A stretch of DNA of 64,000 nucleotides from Bacteroides propionicigenes (GTDB taxonomy: Bacteria > Bacteroidota > Bacteroidia > Bacteroidales > Bacteroidaceae): contig NZ_JAHBBW010000012.1 of assembly GCF_018390535.1 (NCBI RefSeq), positions 62,001 through 126,000 of the forward strand, in the 5' to 3' direction. The translations under genes and the position numbers were made by a program. Of this stretch, positions 1 to 8,967 are shown piece after piece. Positions within the stretch are counted from its first letter, which is position 1. Every line of letters begins with the position of its first letter. Below the pieces are notes generated by a model. That model was not told the origin of the DNA and did no database searches. It saw only the letters and a program-made list of their open reading frames with translations.

Positions 1-225
1 TTCAATCAGCATCTGAACCGTAATTATTATGATTACATCAATGATTATCGTATTGCCGAATTCAAACATCTGATTGAGAGAGAGGAATATTCCAAATATA
101 CTCTTAGTGCGCTGGCCGAACTTTGCGGTTTTAGCTCCCGTGCTTCTTTCTTCCGTTACTTCAAAAAAGCTACGGGCATTACACCCAATGAATATATTCG
201 CAGCATTGGAAAAACAAACGAGTAA
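1..225 (+). CDS. AraC-family transcriptional regulator, C-terminal fragment (starts before window)
   Basis: The first 74 codons, in frame 1, form the C-terminal part of an AraC/XylS DNA-binding domain and end at TAA 223-225. The second helix-turn-helix is clear: LSALAELCGFSSRASFFRYFKKATGITPNEYIRSIG, given here as pieces LSALAELCGF, SSRASFFRYFKK and TGITPNEYIRSI. Only the DNA-binding end is visible, so it could be a one-component AraC protein or the output domain of a hybrid two-component (HTCS) regulator. It points toward the PUL that starts at 430, and Bacteroides PULs often have such a regulator alongside, so it may control that locus. That link is inference. Confidence 0.85.
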   Translation, partial: FNQHLNRNYYDYINDYRIAEFKHLIEREEYSKYTLSALAELCGFSSRASFFRYFKKATGITPNEYIRSIGKTNE

Positions 226-243
226 CGGCTAAAATGGGCTTCA

Positions 244-286
244 GAGTCTCAAATTATTAGTTGATACTGGGAGTCTCAAATTCTTA
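244..286. repeat. Direct repeat pair upstream of the ECF sigma gene, possible operator
   Basis: Two 16-bp copies, GAGTCTCAAATTATTA at 244-259 and GAGTCTCAAATTCTTA at 271-286, differ at one position and start 27 bp apart. They lie between the AraC gene stop and the promoter of the sigma gene. AraC-type proteins typically bind direct repeats, so this may be the site of the upstream regulator. That is inference; only the repetition is seen. Confidence 0.45.
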
Positions 287-361
287 AATATCTGTTTTAT
301 TGTATTTTATGCGCTCTTTAGTCTAATAGGATTAAGCGAGATTTATTAACCACAGTAGAAT

Positions 362-392
362 GTTGTTATCTGTTTATGTATCTATATCTTTG
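362..392 (+). promoter_or_regulatory. Bacteroides-type promoter for the ECF sigma / PUL operon
   Basis: TATCTTTG at 385-392 matches the Bacteroides -7 consensus TAnnTTTG. A -33-like GTTG (3 of 4 to TTTG) at 362-365 sits 19 nt upstream, the normal spacing. The sigma gene starts 38 nt downstream. Confidence 0.55.
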
Positions 393-429
393 CTTTCGTA
401 AAACAAACGTAAACCCAAAAATCTGAGAT

Positions 430-945
430 ATGGAAAACAGTACACTGACAACTTCTCAATTAATAGCTGACTCTTATGTAGGCTATCATCGCCAAGTTTA
501 CCTGTATATATTGAATAAGGTAAATAGCCAAGAAGAAGCTGAAGATTTATCACAAGATGTGTTCCTGCGATTAATGGAGTACAAGCAAATGCTTCGTCCC
601 GATACAGTAAAGTTTTTTATTTATACCATTTCACGCAATTTGGTAAATGACTATTTGCGCCGTTATTATAAGAAACAGGAAATATCTTCTTATATGTATG
701 ATCATGCAGAAACTTGTACAAGTGATACGGAAAGTCGGGTTATCTCTAATGATTTGGCAGCTTTGGAGCAACGCAAACTTAGCGTTCTTCCCGCTCAACG
801 CAGAAAGATTTATACGATGAGCCGTTTTGAAGACAAGTCGATAGCGGATATATCTTCCGAGTTGAATCTTTCGCACCGTACGGTGGAAAATCATCTGCGT
901 ATCGGACGTCATGAGATCCGCGAATATATCAGGCAATGTATCTAA
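430..945 (+). CDS. ECF-type RNA polymerase sigma factor
   Basis: A 171-residue sigma-70 family protein of extracytoplasmic-function type. Region 2 is seen around residues 20-80 (EEAEDLSQDVFLRL, FIYTISRNLVNDYLRR). Region 4 is around 112-168, with the helix-turn-helix SIADISSELNLSHRTVENHL. The start follows a good promoter and gives the usual ECF length. Bacteroides ECF factors of this kind normally pair with a FecR-like anti-sigma factor and a SusC carrying an N-terminal STN signalling domain. Here the next gene, 47 bp on, is a SusC with no STN domain, and no anti-sigma gene is present. It may drive the downstream susC operon, but how it would be controlled is not evident. Confidence 0.9.
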   Translation: MENSTLTTSQLIADSYVGYHRQVYLYILNKVNSQEEAEDLSQDVFLRLMEYKQMLRPDTVKFFIYTISRNLVNDYLRRYYKKQEISSYMYDHAETCTSDTESRVISNDLAALEQRKLSVLPAQRRKIYTMSRFEDKSIADISSELNLSHRTVENHLRIGRHEIREYIRQCI

Positions 946-992
946 TAGAATATAGTATATCAACGAGAATGTTAATTTTAAATTATAGATGT

Positions 993-3900
993 ATGAAAAA
1001 TGATTTCTTGAAATCTTCATCGAGAAAGCTTTTCTTTTCAGTCATGTTGGCTGCGGCTTTGCTGCCCGGGGTTTCATTACCGGTATTTGCCGGGACTTTA
1101 GAAATGCAGTCCGTTATGCAGTCGGGAACGGTGAAAGGACTGGTTGTTGACGCAGCAGGTGAGTCCGTGATTGGTGCAAGTGTACTTGAAAAAGGTACCA
1201 CGAATGGGGTGATAACGGATATTGACGGTAACTTTACTCTTAATGTATCTTCTCCCAATGCTGTTGTAGTTATCTCTTATATAGGTTATAAAACAGTAGA
1301 AATCCCGGCATCGGACACCAAAGCTTTTCAGAAAATAGTGATGCGTGAAGATTCTGAAGTATTGGCAGAAGTGGTGGTTGTGGGTTACGGGTCTCAGAAG
1401 AAAGAGACGCTGACGGGTGCTGTAACAGTGGTTGATGATAAGATGCTGAAAGATAAGGGGGCGCTTTCCAGTCCTGCGCAAGCATTGCAAGGTCAGGTGC
1501 CCGGTGTGGTAATTACCCGTACTTCGGCAGCACCGGGTGATGAAAGTTGGAACATGAAGTTGCGCGGTTCATTTTCCAAGAATAATTCTGATCCGTTGGT
1601 GATTATAGACGGAGTGGAATCGGAGTCATTCAGCCAGTTGAATCCGGCGGATATCGAGTCTATTAACTTCTTGAAAGATGCTTCTGCCGCCATTTATGGT
1701 AGTAAGGCAGCCGGTGGCGTAATCCTTATTCAAACCAAGAAGGCAAAGGCAGGTAAAGCAAAAGTAGAGTATGGCGGTTCGGTAACTGCAAAGTTTGTCG
1801 GACTCCAACCGGAATTGATGAATCTGGATCAATGGTGTAATGCCGTTACTCAAGCCCGTCTGAATGACGGTTATAAGCCTGCCGATGACACTTGGTTGCA
1901 GTACGCAGCTTTGGCTCAGGCGAATAAGGGATACTATATTGATTTGGATAATACACAGAACCCGTTTAATAATGCCTTTACTGATGTTGCGGACTTTGTA
2001 TTTTTCGATACGGACTGGCAGAATATCCTGTGGGGAACAGCAATGTCCACGTCTCACGAACTGAGTGTGTCGGGTGGCGGTGAGAAGACTACTTATCGCT
2101 TGTCCGGTCGCTATATGTACGATGACAGTAATTTGAAGTGGGGTAATAATAATAACCAACGCTATAACTTACGCCTGAACAATACATTCCATGTGACGGA
2201 TAAGTTTGATATAGAGTCTGTCCTTTCATTCTTCCGCCAAGCTCAGGTAGCGCCTACTCAGGTTGGTTCGGCATTGACGGCTTCTACCCAGCAGCCCGGT
2301 TTCCCTTCGTCTACTACGGATGGAAAGCCTTATGCTTGGGGTACATGGGGAGCTCCCAACTGGTATTGTGAATTAGGTGGCGACAATAAGCTGAGGGTTA
2401 CAGGCGTCAACATCAGTGAGATGTTCAAATATACCTTCAACGAACATTTTAATGCAGTGGCCACCTTTGGCTATAATACCAATAATGCTACGCGAGACAT
2501 ACAGAGAACCTCTATTGACTGGTATAACTATGCCGGAACTAAAAAAGTAATGACTAATCCTCAACAGGAAGAAAGTAATTATATTAAGAGTAACAGCCAA
2601 ACAGACCTCTATACTATTAATGCCTATGCCAATTGGAGCCAAACTTTGGCAGACAAGCATGATGTTGCAGTGATGTTGGGTACGCAGTACAGCTTTAAGG
2701 AGTATGATTATACCACTACCAAAGCTAAAAACATTTTGCCTTCATTAGATATTATCAATGGTATCGGAGAAGTGACTTTGGTAAATGACAACAATAAAGG
2801 ACCGGAGAAATGGCAGGAAGCACTGCTCTCTTATTTTGCCCGTGTCAACTACGATTATCTTTCCAAATATTTGTTGGAAGGCAACTTCCGTTATGACGGT
2901 TCTTCCAAGTTCCAACCCGAAAATCGTTGGGCGTTTTTCTGGGGTGTATCGGCCGGCTGGCGTTTGAGCGAAGAAACTCTCATTAAGAATTTGAATATCT
3001 TTGATGATTTGAAGTTGCGTGTATCTTATGGTACGGTGGGTAATCAGGGAGGAATCGACCGTTATGATGGTATTCAGCTTTATAACTTCAACCAGAACAA
3101 GGGCGCTTTGATTGGTGGTGAAAAGATTTCATATATTGATACGAACGGCAAGTTGCTGAGTATGGACCGTGAATGGGAAACTATTCAGAATTATAATGTC
3201 GGCCTTGATTTCGGTTTGTTCGGTAATCGGTTGAAAGGTACGGCGGAACTCTTCTGGAAAGTCTGTGAGAATATGTTGATTGATGTGTCTTACCCTGCAA
3301 CGTTGGGGGACAAGGCGCCTACCGCCAATGTGGGTGGCTTTAAGGCAAACGGTTTTGAAGGAAACCTCAATTGGTCGGATAAAATAGGTGAAGTGGGTTA
3401 TAGCATCGGTGGAACATTCACTTATACTACGAACAAACTTACTGACAATGGCGGAGGCGTAACGATTACCGATGGAGTACGTTCCGACCGCGAAGGATAT
3501 CCGTTGAATTCCGTATTCGGTTTGAAGTATGTAGGTAAAATACAGAATGACGAACAATTGGAGAAATACCTTTACCGTTATACCGGCAATAATACGATTG
3601 ATATGCCAACTAACCTTCGTTTAGGCGACAATATGTATGAGGATGTGAATGGCGACGGCAAGCTGACTGAAGAGGATTACGTCTTTTTAGGGACGGACGA
3701 CCCGAAAATCTCTTTCTCCTTCAATGGCGGATTGGAATGGAAAGGCTTTGATTTCTCTGTTGTATTTCAAGGTGTGGGTATGCGTTCCATTTGGCGTACG
3801 GGCAGCTCCAATAAGAGTAATGATGCATGGCGTATTCCTGTGATGAAGCCTCATTTGAATTCTCCGAACTTTTCGGTAGGTGATGTATGGTCGCCGGAAA

Positions 3901-4217
3901 ATCCGGGGGCTTATTACCCTACTTATACTAATGTTGATCAGATAAATACTTATAACTACCGTTGTTCTTCTTGGTCGGTAGAGAATGGTAACTACTTGCG
4001 TTTGAAGAATATATCTTTAGGATATACTTTCCCGACCAAATGGCTGGAGAAAACTAAATTCCTGACTTATGCACGTGTTTATGTAACGGGAGCCGATTTA
4101 TGGGAAACCAGTAAGATTCGTGACGGCTGGGACCCGGAAGCTTCGCGTACTGTGACTGCATACGGCCGTTATCCATTTACCCGCAGTGTGACGTTCGGCT
4201 TAAACTTAACTTTCTAA
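993..4217 (+). CDS. SusC-family TonB-dependent outer-membrane glycan transporter
   Basis: About 1074 residues. It imports oligosaccharides across the outer membrane with TonB energy, in complex with the SusD next door. I chose the ATG at 993, where a signal peptide begins (MKNDFLKSSSRK, hydrophobic core, likely cut after VFA), rather than the in-frame ATG at 936 inside the sigma gene. A CarboxypepD_reg-like domain follows at about residues 45-115 (VKGLVVDAAGESVIGASV). Next come the plug entry motif VVVVGYGSQKKETLTGAV, the plug, and a long beta-barrel ending in the aromatic terminus FGLNLTF. No STN domain is visible. SusD follows after 12 bp, so the two are co-transcribed. Confidence 0.95.
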   Translation: MKNDFLKSSSRKLFFSVMLAAALLPGVSLPVFAGTLEMQSVMQSGTVKGLVVDAAGESVIGASVLEKGTTNGVITDIDGNFTLNVSSPNAVVVISYIGYKTVEIPASDTKAFQKIVMREDSEVLAEVVVVGYGSQKKETLTGAVTVVDDKMLKDKGALSSPAQALQGQVPGVVITRTSAAPGDESWNMKLRGSFSKNNSDPLVIIDGVESESFSQLNPADIESINFLKDASAAIYGSKAAGGVILIQTKKAKAGKAKVEYGGSVTAKFVGLQPELMNLDQWCNAVTQARLNDGYKPADDTWLQYAALAQANKGYYIDLDNTQNPFNNAFTDVADFVFFDTDWQNILWGTAMSTSHELSVSGGGEKTTYRLSGRYMYDDSNLKWGNNNNQRYNLRLNNTFHVTDKFDIESVLSFFRQAQVAPTQVGSALTASTQQPGFPSSTTDGKPYAWGTWGAPNWYCELGGDNKLRVTGVNISEMFKYTFNEHFNAVATFGYNTNNATRDIQRTSIDWYNYAGTKKVMTNPQQEESNYIKSNSQTDLYTINAYANWSQTLADKHDVAVMLGTQYSFKEYDYTTTKAKNILPSLDIINGIGEVTLVNDNNKGPEKWQEALLSYFARVNYDYLSKYLLEGNFRYDGSSKFQPENRWAFFWGVSAGWRLSEETLIKNLNIFDDLKLRVSYGTVGNQGGIDRYDGIQLYNFNQNKGALIGGEKISYIDTNGKLLSMDREWETIQNYNVGLDFGLFGNRLKGTAELFWKVCENMLIDVSYPATLGDKAPTANVGGFKANGFEGNLNWSDKIGEVGYSIGGTFTYTTNKLTDNGGGVTITDGVRSDREGYPLNSVFGLKYVGKIQNDEQLEKYLYRYTGNNTIDMPTNLRLGDNMYEDVNGDGKLTEEDYVFLGTDDPKISFSFNGGLEWKGFDFSVVFQGVGMRSIWRTGSSNKSNDAWRIPVMKPHLNSPNFSVGDVWSPENPGAYYPTYTNVDQINTYNYRCSSWSVENGNYLRLKNISLGYTFPTKWLEKTKFLTYARVYVTGADLWETSKIRDGWDPEASRTVTAYGRYPFTRSVTFGLNLTF

Positions 4218-4229
4218 AAACAGATTATT

Positions 4230-5981
4230 ATGAAATTACATAAGATTAAAACTATTTTGGCAGTAGCGGCAATGGGAATCCTGTCCCAGTCCTGTCTCGA
4301 TTTAGATCCGAAAGACCAGTTGGCCGAATCCAATTTATGGAGCTCTCCTTCCGAGTTCCAGTTGTTTGCCAATCAATTTTACGGTTGGACACGCGATTTC
4401 AGTTCATTGGACAACAACTCTACGAAACCGTTGCATTCGGATTATAACTCCGACCTCTTTACAAGCCGCGACGATCGCAATCGATTCAGCAACGGTTCAA
4501 ACTCCGTACAGGAGTCCGACGGCAATTACGGTTCATGCTATGCGCATATCCGTCGTACCAACCTGCTATTGCAGAATGCGGCGAAATATTCCGCTCCTGC
4601 GGATATTGCACAGTATGTAGGTGAGGCTTATTTCTTTCGTGCTTATTCCTATTTCGACTTGTTGCAATTCTATGGAGATGCCATCATCATAACCCAACCT
4701 TTGGATGTAACTTCACCGGAGTTGAAAGTTGCCCAAAATGACCGTAGTGAAGTAGTCGATTTTATGATAGAGGATCTTGAAACAGCGGCTCCCATGCTGC
4801 CGCGTTTTTCCGAATTGACTACCAACGATGCAGGACGTATCAGTCGTGAAGGCTGTTGGGCGTTTCTCTCACGTGTAGCTCTTTATGAAGGAACTTGGCA
4901 GAAGTTCCGCGGAAATGAAGAACGGGGATGTGAATTGCTGGATATTGCTGCCAAAGCAGCTAAACAAGTTATAGACAGTAAGGCATTCAGTCTGTTCAAA
5001 CCGGATGCGCTGAAAGAAAAGGCACAGAAGTATATGTTTATTCTGGAGGATGCCAAGTCTAATCCGGCAGGCATACAGAAGAGCGCCAACAAAGAATATA
5101 TCTTTGCACGCCGTCATGATGAATCTTTGGCTCCTATCGGCAAGAACATTACAAAGACCAATCTGATTAACATGGTATGGGTGAGCCGCAAGTTTGCCAA
5201 TATGTATCTTTGTCAGAACGGACTTCCCGTAACTTATAATAATGGAACGAATCCTCAATTTAAAGGTTATGCCACGCTTGCTTCCGAATGGGAAAATCGT
5301 GACAACCGTATGCGTTATACGCTTGCCAAGCCGGGAGATACTTTCTGGGACAACAGTAGTAAGGGATGCCGCTTGACGTGGAATGATGCTTCCGACCAAA
5401 ACCATGCTGTGCATACGGATTTTATTCCAAGAAGCGGAACCGGTTACCATAACCAGAAGTGGGCTTCCGAACGCGAAGTAAAAGATAATTTTGAAGGTTA
5501 TGATTACCCGATTATCCGTTATGCCGAAGTTTTGCTGAACTATGCTGAGGCTGTTTACGAACGCGATGGAAAGATTGAGGATGCAGATTTGAATCTCTCT
5601 TTGAATCTTGTGCGTACTCGTGTCAATCCCAATATGCCGGGGCTGACAAACAAACTCGTGAATGATAACGGGTTGAGTATGCGTGAAGAAATCCGCCGCG
5701 AACGTACTGTCGAATTGTTCCATGAAGGTTTCCGCTTGGATGATTTGAAACGTTGGAAGACGGCGGAAACGGAGATGCCGCAAGATATACTTGGCGTGAA
5801 GTGGGCAGGAACGGAGTTTGAGACTAAATGGGCTGCGTGTCCTTATTCCCGCAACAGCGAAGGGGTAATTGTGATGGAGACAGGTCGCCAGTGGCAGGAG
5901 AAGCACTATTTGTTCCCCTTACCGAAAGACCAGTTGCAGTTGAATCCGAATCTGAAACAAAATCCGGGTTGGGATAAATAA
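4230..5981 (+). CDS. SusD/RagB-family glycan-binding lipoprotein
   Basis: A 583-residue surface lipoprotein that caps the SusC transporter and binds glycan. The N-terminus carries a lipoprotein signal with lipobox LSQSC, followed by LDLDPKDQL, the typical SusD start. TPR-like helices (YFFRAYSYFDLLQFYGD at about residue 130) and the C-terminal RagB/SusD signature are present (RYAEVLLNYAEAVYE, EIRRERTVELFHEGFRLDDLKRW). It ends LNPNLKQNPGWDK, a standard SusD ending. It pairs with the SusC upstream. Confidence 0.95.
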   Translation: MKLHKIKTILAVAAMGILSQSCLDLDPKDQLAESNLWSSPSEFQLFANQFYGWTRDFSSLDNNSTKPLHSDYNSDLFTSRDDRNRFSNGSNSVQESDGNYGSCYAHIRRTNLLLQNAAKYSAPADIAQYVGEAYFFRAYSYFDLLQFYGDAIIITQPLDVTSPELKVAQNDRSEVVDFMIEDLETAAPMLPRFSELTTNDAGRISREGCWAFLSRVALYEGTWQKFRGNEERGCELLDIAAKAAKQVIDSKAFSLFKPDALKEKAQKYMFILEDAKSNPAGIQKSANKEYIFARRHDESLAPIGKNITKTNLINMVWVSRKFANMYLCQNGLPVTYNNGTNPQFKGYATLASEWENRDNRMRYTLAKPGDTFWDNSSKGCRLTWNDASDQNHAVHTDFIPRSGTGYHNQKWASEREVKDNFEGYDYPIIRYAEVLLNYAEAVYERDGKIEDADLNLSLNLVRTRVNPNMPGLTNKLVNDNGLSMREEIRRERTVELFHEGFRLDDLKRWKTAETEMPQDILGVKWAGTEFETKWAACPYSRNSEGVIVMETGRQWQEKHYLFPLPKDQLQLNPNLKQNPGWDK

Positions 5982-6010
5982 GTAGCGAACTTATAAAAAA
6001 GAAGAGTATT

Positions 6011-7438
6011 ATGAAAAAGATATATATGAATCAATTCTTGTTTGCGAGCGCATTAACGGGATGTTTCCTTTTGGCCTCCTGCGATAAGGAACAAGAGTTT
6101 ACAACGGGAATGCCCGAGCAACAACTTATCAATTCCATAGAACTGAAAGTGACCGCTAAATTGCCTTTGGCTGTGGGCATGGACACTACGATTGTTTACA
6201 ACGTTGTGCCGGAAAGTGCAGCCAACAAGGAAGTTCTGTGGAGCTCCTCCAATGAGAAGGTGGCCGCTGTTTCTCAGAATGGTACTGTTACGGCGCTTGC
6301 CGAGGGAGAGGCTGTCATTACGGTGAAGCCGATTATAGGTTTTGGTGTTTCCAATGTTACGGAGAAAGCGATTGCCGTAAGTGTGATACCCGAAATTATT
6401 GAAGTGACCGATATTCAGTTTACGAATAAGGATGATGAGGGCAACCCGCTTACAGCCCTTTATCCGGGCGATGAACAGGAACTGGCTTATACGCTTTTGC
6501 CGGAGAACCACACTTATTCCTATCTTACATGGGAGAGCAGTGACGAAAGCGTTGCCACCGTCACGGAGAATGGAACTGTCACTGCCATTGCACCGGGAAG
6601 TGTAGTCATATATGCCTATACGCACGACGGAAGCAATTACCGGGGTGAGTTCCCGCTGGCGGTAAATGAAATAGTGGACGCCGAAGATATTGCCATAACT
6701 GAAGAGTTGCCGGTTCTGCATATCTATCAGACGGCTAAACTGAAGTGCACATTTGTGCCGGAAACAGCCGTTGCCAATTCGGTGAACTGGGAGTCGAGTG
6801 ATGAGGGCGTGGTTACGGTGAAGAATGGAATGGTTACCGCAGTGGGCTTTGGCGAGGCGACTGTTACGGGTACTTGCCGTTCTACGGGTAATAAAGCCTC
6901 GACAACAGTGAAAGTCGCCACCGGCTGGTGGGTATGGGATGCCGCTTGCAGCTTCGAAGGCTGGGGCATGGGCACCAAAGGCGCAAGTAGCGAGATAACG
7001 GAAGACCGTATGATAGTAACTACCGCACTCCAGTCATCCGGTGCGTTGCGTGCGGACTTGACCTTGGACACTAAAGGCACGAAAGTTGTCATGGATATTG
7101 CCAACTATCCGGTCATTGCCCTTCACACCAATCTTCCGGACATAAGTAAGCAGGGATATACGCTGGACTTGGTGGCAAGCAACGGTACGAAGGGAGAAAG
7201 CAAGCTGAACAAAGGAAAGACTCTTTCGGACGGAACCAAATTATTGATTTACAATGTGAAATCGCTTAATAAGTTTGCGGAAGGCGAGGTGACCTTCACT
7301 ACTTTCCAAATTAAGATAGCTGATATGACATCCGCTGAACTTCCTTCCGGCCGGTACGAAATGTATTGGATACGTACTTTCGCGTCCGAGGAAGAAGCCG
7401 TGCAGTTTGCCGAAGACCAAATTACCGCGAATAAATAA
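6011..7438 (+). CDS. Ig-like (Big_2) surface glycan-binding lipoprotein, SGBP position
   Basis: A 475-residue lipoprotein with lipobox LLASC at about residues 20-24. Three bacterial Ig-like (Big_2) modules occupy roughly residues 40-125, 130-220 and 225-305. Each repeats the pattern W-S-S-x-(N/D)-E-x-V-A-x-V followed by G-x-V-T-A: LWSSSNEKVAAV, TWESSDESVATV, NWESSDEGVVTV. The last ~165 residues, starting WWVWDAACSFEGWG, form a different beta-rich domain, presumably the glycan-binding part. Its position directly after SusCD is where Bacteroides PULs place their SusE/F-like surface binding proteins. The ligand cannot be read from the sequence. Confidence 0.8.
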   Translation: MKKIYMNQFLFASALTGCFLLASCDKEQEFTTGMPEQQLINSIELKVTAKLPLAVGMDTTIVYNVVPESAANKEVLWSSSNEKVAAVSQNGTVTALAEGEAVITVKPIIGFGVSNVTEKAIAVSVIPEIIEVTDIQFTNKDDEGNPLTALYPGDEQELAYTLLPENHTYSYLTWESSDESVATVTENGTVTAIAPGSVVIYAYTHDGSNYRGEFPLAVNEIVDAEDIAITEELPVLHIYQTAKLKCTFVPETAVANSVNWESSDEGVVTVKNGMVTAVGFGEATVTGTCRSTGNKASTTVKVATGWWVWDAACSFEGWGMGTKGASSEITEDRMIVTTALQSSGALRADLTLDTKGTKVVMDIANYPVIALHTNLPDISKQGYTLDLVASNGTKGESKLNKGKTLSDGTKLLIYNVKSLNKFAEGEVTFTTFQIKIADMTSAELPSGRYEMYWIRTFASEEEAVQFAEDQITANK

Positions 7439-7471
7439 GCAATAACCATATAGAATAAAAAGACAAAAGAT

Positions 7472-8830
7472 ATGAAGACCAACTTTATTTACACATTGGC
7501 AGTTACCGCCACATTGGGGTTCTGTTCGTGTACGGAGATAGAAGACGGCACTCCCATTAACTTTGATGAATGGGAAGCGCCGGAGAAGATAGAATTCACC
7601 TTGAATCATCCGTGTATGTTGCATTCGGAAGCCGACTTTACGTATGTCAGGGAAAAACTTGCCACTTCCGCACAACCGTGGGCAGATGCTTATGCTTCAT
7701 TGGAGAGCAGCAAGTTTACCAACTTGACCTATCAGGCAGAACCGGTGGAATGGCTGAAACGTCTGGACCAAGCTAATTGGGCAAGCAAGCATCCTGATTA
7801 TGCGAATTATACAAAGCTGGCTAATGATGCCGCAGCCGCTTATCAAATGGCATTGCGTTGGAAACTTTCCGACAAGGAAGAATATGCAGATGCCGCCAAA
7901 GCCATTTTGAATACTTGGGCTAAAAACTGTAAAGGCATTTATCGTGAAAGCGGTAGTTTGATTGACCCGAATGAATACCTGATAGCCATCCAGGCTTATC
8001 AACTCGCTAATGCCGCCGAACTTCTGAGGGATTATAATGCTTGGGGAGATACGGACGAATTCAAAGCTTTCGTAGCTTGGATGGAGAATACATTTTATGC
8101 CATGGCAGATGATTTCCTTACCCGCCACAACGGTACGACCGACCACTATTGGCTCAACTGGGACTTGGCGCAGATGACCGCTTTGTTGTCTATCGGTATC
8201 TTGGGCGATAATCAGGAGATGATAAACGAAGTAATCCAATATTTCAAGAATGGCATCGGTCCGGGCAATGTAAATACTGCCGTACTGCACCTGTATGACG
8301 ATCCGGATGGTTCGGGCGAGAAGCTGGGGCAGTGTCAGGAGTCCGGTCGCGACCAGGGACATGCCATGTTGTGTTGTGCTTTAATGGGGTATTTCTGCAA
8401 AATGGCTTATAACATTGGTGAAGACCTTTTCGCTTATGATAACGGCCGTGTAGTGGCAATGGCTGAATATGTTGCCAAATACAACGTCTTTAAACCGGAG
8501 TACATCGACCAAGTGCCGGGTGGCAATAACGATTGGTTCAGTTACACGCGCACAGGTTTCCCGTATACTTCTTATTTCTACTGTGACGAACAGATGGACG
8601 AACCTTCGGCAGTGGAACTTCGCAACAACGGTGCTGAAACAGGTCGCGGCGGTAAACGTCCTATCTGGGACCTATGGTACGGCCACTGCAAGAAAGTAGG
8701 TATGCCTGCCAAATATTGCAATGAGTTTGCATCGCGTCTCCGCCCGGATGCCGGGCCGGAACAATACGGCGGTAGTGGCGGTGCACTCGACCAGCTTGGT
8801 TACAGTACACTCATGTTCTACTACGAGTAA
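7472..8830 (+). CDS. Alginate-lyase-superfamily polysaccharide lyase (possibly PL38-like)
   Basis: A 452-residue secreted or lipid-anchored protein (signal with GFCSC at residues 16-20). It is alpha-helical and resembles the alginate lyase domain PF05426: helical repeats AAAYQMALRWKLSDKEEYADAAKAILNTWA, given here as AAAYQMALRWKL and YADAAKAILNTWA, then HYWLNWDLAQM and QESGRDQGHAMLCCALMGYF. Such enzymes cleave uronate polysaccharides by beta-elimination, leaving 4,5-unsaturated uronates. A GH88 gene that removes those residues lies in the same locus (20352), which supports a lyase role. The PL38 assignment (glucuronan/alginate lyases) is from memory of family features and is tentative; PL5, PL15 or PL17 relatives were not excluded. 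Confidence 0.7.
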   Translation: MKTNFIYTLAVTATLGFCSCTEIEDGTPINFDEWEAPEKIEFTLNHPCMLHSEADFTYVREKLATSAQPWADAYASLESSKFTNLTYQAEPVEWLKRLDQANWASKHPDYANYTKLANDAAAAYQMALRWKLSDKEEYADAAKAILNTWAKNCKGIYRESGSLIDPNEYLIAIQAYQLANAAELLRDYNAWGDTDEFKAFVAWMENTFYAMADDFLTRHNGTTDHYWLNWDLAQMTALLSIGILGDNQEMINEVIQYFKNGIGPGNVNTAVLHLYDDPDGSGEKLGQCQESGRDQGHAMLCCALMGYFCKMAYNIGEDLFAYDNGRVVAMAEYVAKYNVFKPEYIDQVPGGNNDWFSYTRTGFPYTSYFYCDEQMDEPSAVELRNNGAETGRGGKRPIWDLWYGHCKKVGMPAKYCNEFASRLRPDAGPEQYGGSGGALDQLGYSTLMFYYE

Positions 8831-8874
8831 ATGCAATCTGCGCCAGCCGGTGGCAGGCATGGCAAAAAAAGTAA

Positions 8875-8910
8875 ATACGGTTTTGAGCGGTGTGTTCCGC
8901 TCATCCGTAT
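8875..8910 (+). other. Intra-operon stem-loop between lyase and fimbrillin-like genes
   Basis: Two paired arms form a hairpin: ATACGG (8875-8880) with CCGTAT (8905-8910), and GAGCGG (8885-8890) with CCGCTC (8897-8902), around the loop TGTGTT. No T-run follows, so it is more likely an mRNA processing or stability element than a terminator. It marks the border between the transport/lyase genes and the fimbrillin-like genes. Confidence 0.45.
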
Positions 8911-8967
8911 CTTATTTCAAAACATAATGATACTCTGATGTTAACAAGAATATTTAAATCGAATAGT

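Noticed and set aside
936..992. Upstream ATG at 936 as the SusC start
   Set aside because: It overlaps the sigma gene and puts a non-signal segment before the signal peptide. The ATG at 993 fits.
8875..8910. Transcription terminator after the lyase gene
   Set aside because: The hairpin has an internal loop and no T-run, and the next gene begins only 57 bp on in the same direction.
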